Source of the DNA: Halorubrum salinarum
Lineage (GTDB): Archaea > Halobacteriota > Halobacteria > Halobacteriales > Haloferacaceae
Length of the DNA stretch: 64,000 nt
Direction: 5' to 3'
Assembly: GCF_013267195.1 (NCBI RefSeq)
Contig: NZ_CP053943.1
Span: 62,001-126,000, forward strand
Position numbers and translations under genes: made by a program
Shown here: piece after piece, positions 47,578 through 56,057 of the stretch
Layout: each line of letters begins with the position of its first letter
Position numbering within the stretch: position 1 is the stretch's first letter
The notes under the pieces: generated by a model
The model's database searches: none
What the model was told of the DNA's origin: nothing
Seen by the model: the letters and a program-made list of their open reading frames with translations, nothing else

Positions 47578-48333
47578 TCAGTTGGAGATGTCCTCATCAG
47601 TAGCATCTAATCGCTCACGGCGACGTCTATACTCCTCCTCGTCAATTTCGCCCCTGGCATAGCGGTTCTGGAGCGTTTTTCTGGCTGAGTCGTCGGTAGT
47701 CGATTGAGGAGATTTTTGGTTTCCAAGCCAGTAGAGCCCGCCACCGAGAACGCCCAGCATTCCGAGTACGCCACCAACAGCTGGTAGCCCTCCAACTCCA
47801 CCTCCGTTGCGGCCACTCATCATTCCAGAACCACCTCGTCCCATCATTCCACCACCAGTATTCCCGCTTCCATCGCTGCTTGAGCCGTAGGCGACTGTAC
47901 CCTGGTCAACAATCGCCTCACTCGATGGGACCTCTCCATCCGGGATTGAATCCTCCTCTGCCGGTCCGCCAGGACTGCCAACTACGATCCGTCCGACCAT
48001 CCCAATCGACTTGTGCGGGATGCAGTAGTAATCATACGTCCCTGGCGTTTCGAACGTATATTCGAAGCTCCCGTCTGAGATCGTCCCACTATCGAAGGCG
48101 GAAGCGCCCTCCGGAATACGATCTGCGTACGCCGTAGCGGAATGTGCCCCCGCTGCGAGTTCAAATTGAACGGTTGTCCCGGGATCAACACGTAGGCCGA
48201 TTGGGTCGAAGTAATTGTTTCCCATCTCCACGATGGGCGTCTCCTGTGCGTTCGCTGACTGAGCAAAGCCGGTGCTGGCGACTGCGCTGGCACCGACAAT
48301 GCCTAAGAATTGACGTCGGCTGTGATGTGTCAT
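47578..48333 (-). CDS. Halocyanin-like protein with C-terminal SHOCT domain
   Basis: From the ATG at 48333 the product is 251 residues: Tat signal (SRRQFLGIVGASAVASTGF), cupredoxin domain with a His in GAHSATAYADR and copper cluster YYCIPHKSIGMVG, then a Gly/Met/Ser linker with GGGMMGRGGSGMMSG (about residues 155-175), a membrane helix and a SHOCT domain at the C-terminus (LQNRYARGEIDEEEYRRRRERL). SHOCT is a short, usually oligomerising tail. A blue copper domain fused to a Met/Gly-rich segment and a SHOCT tail is unusual. It is first or last in the minus-strand envelope copper cluster. Confidence 0.85.
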   Translation of the reverse strand: MTHHSRRQFLGIVGASAVASTGFAQSANAQETPIVEMGNNYFDPIGLRVDPGTTVQFELAAGAHSATAYADRIPEGASAFDSGTISDGSFEYTFETPGTYDYYCIPHKSIGMVGRIVVGSPGGPAEEDSIPDGEVPSSEAIVDQGTVAYGSSSDGSGNTGGGMMGRGGSGMMSGRNGGGVGGLPAVGGVLGMLGVLGGGLYWLGNQKSPQSTTDDSARKTLQNRYARGEIDEEEYRRRRERLDATDEDISN

Positions 48334-48560
48334 GTTGTCTGGATCATTCTTCGGTGGGTAGCTACGCGCGATACTGGTGCGAAGACTTCGGACGTGACTC
48401 ACTCCGAACTTGTCGTTTGTTCCCATTACTACTCATAACCATATGCTGAATCGAGCACACCATTTCGATGTAACGGAACGATGCTGCCGAACGGTTGGTT
48501 TCGATACCCTCGAGTCGATCCGCAGGTGTTCAAACGGGTGAAACGCGGTTTGGGTAGTGG

Positions 48561-48914
48561 TCACTCTGATTGTTCGAGCTTTTCTCGTCGGGCTTCGAAC
48601 TCTTCGTCCGTGAGATCGCCACGAGCGTACGCCAGACGTAACTCTTCCATCGCGGGATTATGAGACGTCTGTGTCTCGCTCATCCGCCGGAAGATGAGAT
48701 ATCCACCGCCCAGAAGCGCAAGGAGGAAGATGACCGGGACGAGCATCCCGATGAGGGGCCACCAACCACCTGTGGTACCGTACTGGCCCATCATTCCTCC
48801 GTATCCCATCATCCCACCGAACCCCATACCCATTGTGAGCAAGGGAAGGAGGATGAACGCTCCGAGGACGATGAGCAGTATCGTCGTCGTATCCAGTTGA
48901 TCCGATGATGCCAT
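48561..48914 (-). CDS. Met/Gly-rich membrane protein with SHOCT domain
   Basis: A 117-residue protein: one helix at about 12-30, a Met/Gly-rich loop MGMGFGGMMGYGGMMGQYG (about 28-46), a second helix (about 53-75) and a C-terminal SHOCT domain (ELRLAYARGDLTDEEFEARR). The loop repeats GGMMG and is a candidate Cu(I) site. Related in design to 49443-49790 and to the C-terminus of the halocyanin at 47578. It is separated by six bases from the DUF302 gene, on the same strand. Confidence 0.8.
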   Translation of the reverse strand: MASSDQLDTTTILLIVLGAFILLPLLTMGMGFGGMMGYGGMMGQYGTTGGWWPLIGMLVPVIFLLALLGGGYLIFRRMSETQTSHNPAMEELRLAYARGDLTDEEFEARREKLEQSE

Positions 48915-48920
48915 CAGAGA

Positions 48921-49337
48921 TCAGGCCTCCGATGCGGATCCGAACTCGTCAGTTACGGCTGCCAGTACGCGGTCGAATCGTTCGCTGACCTCGGTCGCGA
49001 CGGAGTCAAGCGCGTCGTTATCAGCGATCCCGACTAACTGTTCCGGGTCGACCGCACTCACCACGATGACGCCGTCATCGTTCTCGTAGACGATGACGTT
49101 ACAGGGCAAGAGCGCACCGAGTTCAGTTTCTACACTCAACCCTTCGTATGCCAGCGGAGGATTGCACGCACCGAGGATGCGATACTGGCGGAACTCCTCA
49201 CCGAGTTTCTCCTTGAGCGTCGCCTGAATGTCGATGTCACAGAGAACACCGAATCCCTCGTCTTTGAGCGCGGCATTCGTTGCGTCGACGACATCGTCGA
49301 ACTCTCCATCAATCTTGGTTTGTATTGTGTAACTCAT
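48921..49337 (-). CDS. DUF302 family protein
   Basis: From the ATG at 49337 the product is 138 residues. The sequence YRILGACNPPLAYEGLSVE is the DUF302 signature (ACNPxxAxxxL), and LLPCNVIVYENDDGVIV follows. DUF302 proteins have an unknown role, often encoded with metal or redox genes. Cys in ACNPP and LLPCN may take part in metal or thiol chemistry. No signal peptide is visible, so it is probably cytosolic. It lies between the two SHOCT membrane proteins. Confidence 0.88.
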   Translation of the reverse strand: MSYTIQTKIDGEFDDVVDATNAALKDEGFGVLCDIDIQATLKEKLGEEFRQYRILGACNPPLAYEGLSVETELGALLPCNVIVYENDDGVIVVSAVDPEQLVGIADNDALDSVATEVSERFDRVLAAVTDEFGSASEA

Positions 49338-49442
49338 GTAATACTGTATCCTGTTTACGCACTTAAGCGTTCGGTCCCGTCGCCCCAACTGGCAGACGAG
49401 AATTTTTTCTCGACGATGCTCCTTCTATTTCGGTCATGGGCA

Positions 49443-49790
49443 CTACTCGAGTTGCTTTCGTCGACGTTCGAACTCTTCATCGGAGAGTTCACCGCGAGCG
49501 TAACGCTCACGAAGAACCGAAAGCGGCCGACTATCACTCCTCTCAGAATCTCTGTTGAGGAGTGAGTAGACGAGATAGAGCGGGACGACGATTAGGAGCC
49601 CCATCCAAAGGAAGCTCCAGAGGCCCATTCCACCGCTGAAGACCCCCCAACCGCCGCTACCCATCATACCGCCGCCGTAGCCTCCACCACCGTGAGCCGC
49701 TGCGGTGCCCGTTGCTACAATCAACAGCGGAACCGCTAGTATTGCGATTCGACGAGTCGTCCGCCCGAGAGTGTTGGTGTAGTGTGTCAT
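49443..49790 (-). CDS. Met/Gly-rich membrane protein with SHOCT domain (second)
   Basis: A 115-residue protein with signal-like helix (RRIAILAVPLLIVATGTAAA), the Gly/Met segment HGGGGYGGGMMGSGGWG (about residues 33-49), a second helix and a SHOCT tail (LRERYARGELSDEEFERRR). It is a paralogue of the protein at 48561, the main difference being the cleavable-looking signal and a His at the start of the Gly-rich segment. It is encoded upstream of DUF302. Confidence 0.8.
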   Translation of the reverse strand: MTHYTNTLGRTTRRIAILAVPLLIVATGTAAAHGGGGYGGGMMGSGGWGVFSGGMGLWSFLWMGLLIVVPLYLVYSLLNRDSERSDSRPLSVLRERYARGELSDEEFERRRKQLE

Positions 49791-49853
49791 TGTGATCGTT
49801 GAGTCAGTAAGTCGAATATCTATCGTGTCAGACGAGGATCCGAACAGGGATCG

Positions 49854-50171
49854 TTAGCAGCCGTACCCCTGTCCGTTCATCCCCGTCGCGGTGTGATTGT
49901 CGTCCGCCATATCTTGGGCCATCTCGTCGACGGTCACGCCCATGTGCGCTTCCATCTCGTCAACGGCATTCGGGCCCATGTAGTCGGTCATGTGACCTTC
50001 CATCCAGGCCGCCCAGTCTGCTGCACTACCATCGGCTGGCGTCCCTTCAGCTGCCGTCTCGTTCCCCTGGATCGGTTCGTCACCGTGTGCGCTAACTACC
50101 GGGGCGGCAAACGCGAGTCCGACAATCGCGAGCACCACGAGCAGCCATCGTCCGAGGTTTCGGTTGGTCAT
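49854..50171 (-). CDS. Small secreted Met/His-containing protein
   Basis: From the ATG at 50171 the product is 105 residues with a signal peptide (LGRWLLVVLAIVGLAFAAPVVSA) and then an acidic mature part with HGDEP near the start and repeated M-x3-M/H-M pairs (WMEGHMTDYMG, DEMEAHMGVTVDEM), ending GMNGQGYGC. His and Met are well placed for copper binding outside the cell. No family known. It looks like a small periplasmic metal-binding protein of the cluster, a possible copper scavenger, by analogy with other Met-rich proteins. Confidence 0.7.
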   Translation of the reverse strand: MTNRNLGRWLLVVLAIVGLAFAAPVVSAHGDEPIQGNETAAEGTPADGSAADWAAWMEGHMTDYMGPNAVDEMEAHMGVTVDEMAQDMADDNHTATGMNGQGYGC

Positions 50172-50443
50172 TGTTTTTCGCCTCAAGTAGTCATACGGTG
50201 GGTTCGGAGTTATCTTCGTGGGAGTGAACTCAAACAGGAGAGCGTTCAAGAACGTCTATAACGCCATCTAAACGTTTTCTACTGACGGGATCGTTCATAC
50301 CTGCCGAATTCGAAAGGATCAGAGGAATGGTGAGAGCAAAGGGGATCCGTCGAGACTGTTCACCTCATTGCGGCGATCCAGACAATAACCACGGTTCAGG
50401 CGGCGAGGGAGGCTCGGGTATTGCTGACCACGAACGAGATGGA

Positions 50444-51148
50444 TCAGTTCCCTCGGAACTGGTGATACTGCCTCGTGAGTGCCTGACGATGGTAGAGGAT
50501 TCCAATTGTCATGAGGAACAGAACGGTCGCAATTTCGTAGCCATACGCACCAAGCAATAACATCGTTGAAGAACCACTCAGTCCGCCTGCAAGTAGTACG
50601 GCAAACAACGGGCTAACGCAGGCAGGGCACGCCACAATCCCGACTATTCCTCCGACTGCCGACTGCGAGAAATCAAGCAATGCATCATAGACGAGATACG
50701 CCAGCGCGAACAGGCCAACCGCTTGGTAAGGAATGAGCGAGACCGTGATCAGGTCACCTGTATAGACGAAGACCGGACTCCATCCCAAAGATCGACCCCA
50801 CGTTATTCCGAAGCCGCTTGGTCCAGTGAGCTGCCCGAAATGAGAGGTGCTCGGTCCAAGTAATCCTGAAAAATAAAACATCACGATGAGGTATAGAGCA
50901 ACGACAAGTGCAGCACCGAGACGATACGCTCGACGTGTCGTCCCAGGTCGGGTATGCCAAATCACCCAGAGTGAGGCGGTGAACCAAATGAACGGAAGGA
51001 CGAAATGGGTCCACCGACTCCCCATATCCCCTGTGAAATATGCGTACACCAGTCCGGCGATCAACTGTGTAGCGAGGAGGAGATTGAGCAACGTACTTGA
51101 CTTGAGAAGTCGGCTAACATGATCGCTTTCGAGTGTTGCTTGTGACAT
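50444..51148 (-). CDS. Polytopic membrane protein with CPAC motif
   Basis: From the ATG at 51148 the product is 234 residues with about seven membrane helices. The penultimate part reads GGIVGIVACPACVSPLFAVLLAGG, with a CPAC motif inside a predicted helix pair, the kind of motif seen in metal or thiol-handling membrane proteins. The N-terminus is cytosolic (SQATLESDHVSRLL). I recognise no named family. It precedes the secreted Met-rich protein by about 270 bases and follows the membrane-tethered HTH gene, overlapping its 3' neighbourhood only slightly. Confidence 0.7.
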   Translation of the reverse strand: MSQATLESDHVSRLLKSSTLLNLLLATQLIAGLVYAYFTGDMGSRWTHFVLPFIWFTASLWVIWHTRPGTTRRAYRLGAALVVALYLIVMFYFSGLLGPSTSHFGQLTGPSGFGITWGRSLGWSPVFVYTGDLITVSLIPYQAVGLFALAYLVYDALLDFSQSAVGGIVGIVACPACVSPLFAVLLAGGLSGSSTMLLLGAYGYEIATVLFLMTIGILYHRQALTRQYHQFRGN

Positions 51149-51173
51149 GATGGGGTAGTGTTTGTATGAAGTT

Positions 51174-51767
51174 CTAGGTCTGTTGGTTCTGTAGGTCATC
51201 ACTCGGATACACGCGATAGGTCCGACCCTGTCGTTCCCGGTACAGCAACCCGCGCTCTTCGAGTGAACTCACAGTCTGGCTCACTTTGCTCTTCGAGAAC
51301 TCAGATCGATCCCGAAGTTCGATCTGCGTAATTCCAGGGGAGTTCAGGACGGGTTCGAGGACGCGTCGTTCATCATCCGGTAAGAGATCAAGAACCCGCC
51401 CCTGTGGGTCCGATTCAGGATTGATAGACGTCGCCGGCGAGGCTTCATCGTCCACCGACGTAGCCGTTGCCGACGATGTCTGTGTGGGATCGACAGGCGC
51501 CGTTGTGCCGGCCACTTCCGGATCAGTGAGTTCTCCCCGGACCACGTAATAGACGCCACCGATAACGCCAGCAACCAGCAGGGTTCCAACCACGTACCAG
51601 AGGGGGTCTGGGCCGTGCATCGTTCCCATAGATGAACCCATCATTGACCCCATCGATTGCTCGATAGCCCGACGCTGTTGATAGGCCCGCCAACTGAGTA
51701 CCCCGCCGGCCAGGAGAACGAACCCGAGAAGCACACCGACGACAGTATCTGCTCGACGGCGATTCAT
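51174..51767 (-). CDS. Membrane-tethered HTH regulator with Met-rich outside loop
   Basis: A 197-residue protein. Two helices at about 9-27 and 58-77 enclose a short outside loop with SMGSMMGSSMGTMHG (about residues 38-52). A linker of about 50 acidic/Thr-rich residues leads to a C-terminal winged helix (about 125-190: LLPDDERRVLEPVL, GITQIELRDRSEFSKSKVSQTVSSLEERGLL, read in parts). The DNA-binding domain therefore lies in the cytosol, fixed to the membrane, with a Met/His loop facing outside. This layout suggests a one-component sensor of extracellular copper or silver. It is encoded just upstream of the CPAC membrane protein, on the same strand. Confidence 0.78.
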   Translation of the reverse strand: MNRRRADTVVGVLLGFVLLAGGVLSWRAYQQRRAIEQSMGSMMGSSMGTMHGPDPLWYVVGTLLVAGVIGGVYYVVRGELTDPEVAGTTAPVDPTQTSSATATSVDDEASPATSINPESDPQGRVLDLLPDDERRVLEPVLNSPGITQIELRDRSEFSKSKVSQTVSSLEERGLLYRERQGRTYRVYPSDDLQNQQT

Positions 51768-51892
51768 ATGACAGCCCCGAGTTGCGGGATTTGACTATTC
51801 ATACCGTCTATTTGAGCGCAGTAGGTGTGACAATTGCGGATTGAAACTGTGATGATGAACCCCATCACAGCGGATGAACCACAGTGCGATCA

Positions 51893-53287
51893 TCAGTGGT
51901 CATGATCGTGATCGTGGCTCGATATTTGCGGGCTTTGATTAGTAAATTCCGTTGGTTCTTCTTCGAACGTACGCTTGCATTTCTTTGAGCAAAAATAGTA
52001 CGTCGTCCCATCGTGGGACGCACTCGGGCCCTCATCGTCGGTTCGCATCCCGCACACCGGATCTCGATACTGACCTGGTGCGCCGAGTCCCCGCCGGTAG
52101 ACATACAGAAGGAACCCGGAGAGCGCAAAGGCGATAATATTGAGGTAGAACGTGTAGTTGAGCTCGAAGTACGTCTGTTCAGTCGCCGTCTCGCCGCCCG
52201 CCAGATCTGGAACGATACCCAGCGCGTCGAACAGCAGCTCCATGAGGAAGCCGGAGAACGCCATCGTGACGAAGAAGACGCCGAGGATGTACAGCATCAC
52301 CTTCCAGCCGTAGTACTTCCGGTAGACGTTCAGGACGGGCACGGTGATGAGGTCGGCGTAGACGAACGCGATGATCCCGGCGAAGCTGACGCCACCACCC
52401 CAGAGCGCGACGGCGAACGGGACGTTGCCCATACTGCCGACGAAACTGAGGACGGCGATGATGACGCCCATGACGGCGTTCTCGGCAGTCACGAGCAGGC
52501 CGTCGCCCTGAATGAACAGCGTGTTCCACACCCACTGCGGGACGAAGACGATGACGAACCCAGAAATAAGGAAGCCGGCGACGATGTCTTTCCAGATCAT
52601 CGACCACTCCTTGCGGTACTGATTCCCGACCTTGTACCAGCCACCCCACGACAGCAACTCGTCACGCCACCCGCCGCTACTCGACGTCTCCTGGCGATAG
52701 GTCTCCATACAGCCCTCCGAGCAGAATTTGAGCGTCTCACCGCCGTCGGTCGTGAGCGTGTACTCGTCTTTCCCCTCCATCCCGCAGGTGGGATCTTCCG
52801 TGACGCCCGCCTGGCGGTCGCGCTCGTTGAGCTTCTCGCGGACTTCGTTAAACAGGTTTTCGGGAAGCGTGAGGTGGACGATGGCGGCCATGACGGCGAT
52901 GAGAATCAGGCCGCCGAGCAGTTCCGCGACGAGGAACTCCCAGCCAAGCAGGATGAGAATCATCAGCCCTAGTTCGACGATGAGGTTCGTCGACGCGAAC
53001 ATGAACGCGAGGAAGTTCACCGCGTGCGCCCCCTTCTTGAACAGGCCCTTCCCGATGGCGACGGCGCCGAAACTACAGCCACTGCTTGCTGCTCCGAACA
53101 CAGTCGCCTTGGTAAGTCCAGTTAGATCGCCCTCACCCAGCACCTGTGCCATCCGCTCCTTCGAGACGTAGACCTGGACGAGACTCGTAATCGTGAGGCC
53201 CATGATGATCGCCCACGCCGCCGTCCAGAGAAATCCGACACCGATACGAAGGGATTCAAGAACTCCGTCGATTATCGTCGCCTGCAT
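51893..53287 (-). CDS. Permease (UPF0718/ArsP-like) with two YHS/TRASH modules and His tail
   Basis: A 464-residue membrane protein related to that at 38522. Helix blocks contain SSGCSFGAVAIGKGLFKKGA and GSMGNVPFAVALWGGG. The central module has DPTCGMEGKDEY and FCSEGCMETY; a second YHS/TRASH module lies near the C-terminus (DPVCGMRTDDEG and YYFCSKKCKRTF). The chain ends with SSHDHDHDH, a His/Asp tail suited to metal binding. Probable metal or metalloid exporter. It is the last gene of the minus-strand copper cluster and starts at 53287. Confidence 0.85.
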   Translation of the reverse strand: MQATIIDGVLESLRIGVGFLWTAAWAIIMGLTITSLVQVYVSKERMAQVLGEGDLTGLTKATVFGAASSGCSFGAVAIGKGLFKKGAHAVNFLAFMFASTNLIVELGLMILILLGWEFLVAELLGGLILIAVMAAIVHLTLPENLFNEVREKLNERDRQAGVTEDPTCGMEGKDEYTLTTDGGETLKFCSEGCMETYRQETSSSGGWRDELLSWGGWYKVGNQYRKEWSMIWKDIVAGFLISGFVIVFVPQWVWNTLFIQGDGLLVTAENAVMGVIIAVLSFVGSMGNVPFAVALWGGGVSFAGIIAFVYADLITVPVLNVYRKYYGWKVMLYILGVFFVTMAFSGFLMELLFDALGIVPDLAGGETATEQTYFELNYTFYLNIIAFALSGFLLYVYRRGLGAPGQYRDPVCGMRTDDEGPSASHDGTTYYFCSKKCKRTFEEEPTEFTNQSPQISSHDHDHDH

Positions 53288-53444
53288 AGGTGTATCATTG
53301 TAGGGATCATCTATTGCGGTTTTGATTAGAATATACTGCCTATGAGGGTATCAGTACTATGGCATCGTAACCGTCGGCCATAGATGATCTATCGTGAAGA
53401 GGGGAAAACATTGCAAACCTCCACAAGCTCCACGGAATCCGACT

Positions 53445-53467
53445 TCAGATTCAAAAGGGGAATCTGA
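53445..53467. other. Short perfect hairpin in the gap before the amidohydrolase
   Basis: TCAGATTC and GAATCTGA are perfect complements separated by seven bases (AAAAGGG). The 328-base gap 53288-53615 holds no gene. The stem could be a regulatory hairpin or a protein-binding site; no run of T follows on either strand, so it is not an obvious terminator. Confidence 0.4.
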
Positions 53468-53615
53468 TTAAATCACGCCGACGTATTAGAGGCTAATGGG
53501 ACCAGTAGAGACCGATGATATCCCAAATGAGGGGAACACCACCTGGAAGAACAGCCTTCGCCGGCCTGCTCGGTTGTCCAGTACGGTAACTGTCACATCC
53601 ACTTCCTAATTTACG

Positions 53616-55082
53616 ATGGCTGTCGATCTGGCAATCCATGATGCACTCGTTCTCACAGCCGACGAGCGGAACCGCCTGTACGAGCGCGGCACAGTATGCA
53701 TCACCGATGGCTGTATCGAAGAAGTCCGACCATCACGTGCAGGAGACGGAGAATTAGAAGCATCCACCGTTATCGACGGGAACGGGAAACTGGTGATGCC
53801 GGGGTTGGTGAACGCCCACACGCACCTGGAGATGACACCGCTCATCGGTGCGTTTAGCGAACTCGAGCTGACGGAGATGCTTGGGAGTGGGACGGCCTTG
53901 TTTAACAGATTAGGGAACGGCGAATTCGAGTACCTCGTCGAGGCAGGCGTCGAGCTCGCAGCGCTCAATTTCCTCTTGGGCGGTGTCACGACCGTGAACT
54001 CGATGGACGCACGGCCTGCCGCAGGTGCAGAGGCGTTCGGGGAAGCAGGGCTCCGCGGATTTTTCGGCCCGGCGATCTCGGACCTCTTCTGGGACCAACC
54101 AGTCGATCAGCAGTTCGCCCGTGCTCGCGAGTTCGTCGAAACGTACCACGACACGTACGACGGCCGAATCAGGGCGACGATCTGCCCGCACGACGACTGG
54201 TCGTGTACCCGGCAGCTGTGGGAACGGACCGCATCCCTCGCCGCAGAGTATCCGGACCTGCTCGTCCACACGCACTTGCTCGAACTCGAGGAGAGTAACA
54301 CGATGGCACGAGCGAACGGTGGCGAGGACTCGGTAGGATTGCTCGACGACGTTGGACTCCTGGACGACCGACTGGTCGCTGCTCACTTCCGCCTCGGCGA
54401 CGAAGAGGACATCCAGCGAACCGCCGAGGCGGACGCGGCTGTTGCGCACTGCCCGTCCGTCTTCTGTTACTGGAATCCGGACGGGGAGACGCAGTGGACG
54501 CCCGTTCCCGAGCTTCGAGCCGCCGGCGTCGACGTCGGAGTAGGGATTGACGACCACTACTGGCACGACTCGTACAGCATGTTCGGTGAAGCGCGGCAAG
54601 CTCGGCTGGCGGCAAATCTCAAGCGTTCAGCCGGGCAGTTCGACTCGATGGAACTGATACGAATGCTCACTATCGAGGGCGCACGCGCGCTGGGGATGGG
54701 CGACGAGATCGGCAGTATCGAAGCGGGAAAGCGCGCGGATATTATCCTCCTCGACGTCGACAAACCGAAGTTCACGCCACTGACCAACGTTCCCGCACAG
54801 GTCGTGAACAACGCGGTGCCGGCCGACGTCGAGACAGTGATCGTTGACGGCGACGTCGTCCTCCGGAATGGTGTGCCCGAGACAATGGACTCGGACGACG
54901 TGCGACAGCGAGTAAATCAGGCTGTCGAACGCTTCATGGACGAGACAGGCTGGGAGTTAGACATTGGTGGTAGTGAACCGCCGACCAGCATCGAGACTGT
55001 ACGGGACCTCCCAAAGCGTGGCCCTGCGCGACTCCTGACTCGCCTCGCGATGCAATCCGCGCGTGATCGGTTCTCCTTCTAA
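53616..55082 (+). CDS. Amidohydrolase family protein (SsnA/AtzA-like)
   Basis: Metal-dependent hydrolase of 488 residues. The metal-binding His pair is in NAHTHLEMTPLIG, later ligands are expected at VHTHLLELEE (His), VAAHFRLGDEED (His) and VGIDDHYWHDSYSMF (Asp), all in order of the TIM-barrel amidohydrolase superfamily. Its relatives act on adenosine analogues, melamine or 5-methylthioadenosine; the substrate here is not predictable. The N-terminal sandwich ends with ADERNRLYERGTV. It is convergent with the ArsR-like gene and independent of the metal genes. Confidence 0.88.
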   Translation: MAVDLAIHDALVLTADERNRLYERGTVCITDGCIEEVRPSRAGDGELEASTVIDGNGKLVMPGLVNAHTHLEMTPLIGAFSELELTEMLGSGTALFNRLGNGEFEYLVEAGVELAALNFLLGGVTTVNSMDARPAAGAEAFGEAGLRGFFGPAISDLFWDQPVDQQFARAREFVETYHDTYDGRIRATICPHDDWSCTRQLWERTASLAAEYPDLLVHTHLLELEESNTMARANGGEDSVGLLDDVGLLDDRLVAAHFRLGDEEDIQRTAEADAAVAHCPSVFCYWNPDGETQWTPVPELRAAGVDVGVGIDDHYWHDSYSMFGEARQARLAANLKRSAGQFDSMELIRMLTIEGARALGMGDEIGSIEAGKRADIILLDVDKPKFTPLTNVPAQVVNNAVPADVETVIVDGDVVLRNGVPETMDSDDVRQRVNQAVERFMDETGWELDIGGSEPPTSIETVRDLPKRGPARLLTRLAMQSARDRFSF

Positions 55083-55111
55083 GACCCTGCCAGCGTAGGG
55101 GTGGTTCCCCC

Positions 55112-55636
55112 TCAGGAATTTCTGTGGGCGCGAACGAACGCACGTCGCAGGACGGTCAGAAGAACGTACGTCTCGTACTTCTGGGTCTGGCAGTGCTCGC
55201 AGGGCTGCATATCCTCGACGATCTCCTCAATAGCGTCGTCGTACTCGTCGGTGAGCGTAGTGAGCGCGTCCGTGATCTGGGGCTGGGCAGCGTCGATCAT
55301 CTCCTCGACGGCGGCGTCGGCCGAATCTGGTAGTGAGTACGAGAGGACGATCGTGTTCGCGTGGTAGTACTTCGTCGTCCCACCACGCCCCTCCTCGAAG
55401 CGAACGACGTCGACGAGGCCCGCATCCCGGAGCTCGTTGATGTGATGGCGGACCGTGTTCTCCGTCCGGTCGATGCCGCGATCGTCGAGGCGTTCGTGGA
55501 CCTCGGTCGCAGTTAGGGCTTCCTCGGACAGAATGTCGAGGACCATCGCCCGCATCGGCTCGTCGATGGCGTCCGAAATCCGAGTGTCTCGCACCGCGAT
55601 GTCGTCGAGACGGTGGTCGGTATCGGAATCACTCAT
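55112..55636 (-). CDS. ArsR-like HTH regulator with C-terminal Cys pair
   Basis: From the ATG at 55636 the product is 174 residues. The winged helix (about 15-90) shows EPMRAMVLDILSEEALTAT and NTVRHHINELRDAGLVDVV, with the wing GRGGTTKYYHA. The C-terminal half is alpha-helical and ends MQPCEHCQTQKYETY, where CEHC is a good soft-metal site. Divergent from the HMA/ATPase/FmdE-like operon starting at 55838, so it most likely regulates that operon in response to a metal. Longer starts reach 55789 but have no support. Confidence 0.86.
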   Translation of the reverse strand: MSDSDTDHRLDDIAVRDTRISDAIDEPMRAMVLDILSEEALTATEVHERLDDRGIDRTENTVRHHINELRDAGLVDVVRFEEGRGGTTKYYHANTIVLSYSLPDSADAAVEEMIDAAQPQITDALTTLTDEYDDAIEEIVEDMQPCEHCQTQKYETYVLLTVLRRAFVRAHRNS

Positions 55637-55837
55637 ACGAGGACTGAGCGCGAGCACGCGGGAAAAGGTAGCGGGGCAGGAGTCGGGTAGGTGTCTGTCG
55701 AGGTATCCAGTACAGGATGGACCCGCGATAGCGAAAGCCCTAGACGACCCGTTTGACTGTTCCAACGACTCGTATCCGAATTCAAACATATCATATAAAA
55801 AATACTTATTGAGGTACGGGCACTATCTCAAACTGTA

Positions 55838-56053
55838 ATGAGCGACACAACCCAATTCCGCGTCCTCGACTTCGACTGCCCGACCTGCGCGAGTACCGTC
55901 GAACGCGCCCTGTCGAACGTCGACGGCGTCCAGCACGTCGAAGTCCACTACGCGACCGGCCGCGTCGAGATCGAGTACGACGACAGCGTCGCTGACCCCG
56001 ACGCCTTCGCAGAGACCATCGAAAACCAGGGGTACACTCCCCAGCCCGCCTAA
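55838..56053 (+). CDS. Stand-alone HMA metal-binding protein
   Basis: A 71-residue HMA-type chaperone with the motif FDCPTCAS (Cys14, Cys17) and C-terminal ENQGYTPQPA. It precedes the ATPase at 56058 by four bases, and that ATPase has no N-terminal HMA domain, so this protein may deliver metal to it or be its split-off domain. The DCPTC core resembles HMA modules of Zn/Cd pumps (the 5377 ATPase has DCPSC) more than those of copper pumps (TCGHC, SCANC). Confidence 0.88.
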   Translation: MSDTTQFRVLDFDCPTCASTVERALSNVDGVQHVEVHYATGRVEIEYDDSVADPDAFAETIENQGYTPQPA

Positions 56054-56057
56054 CACT

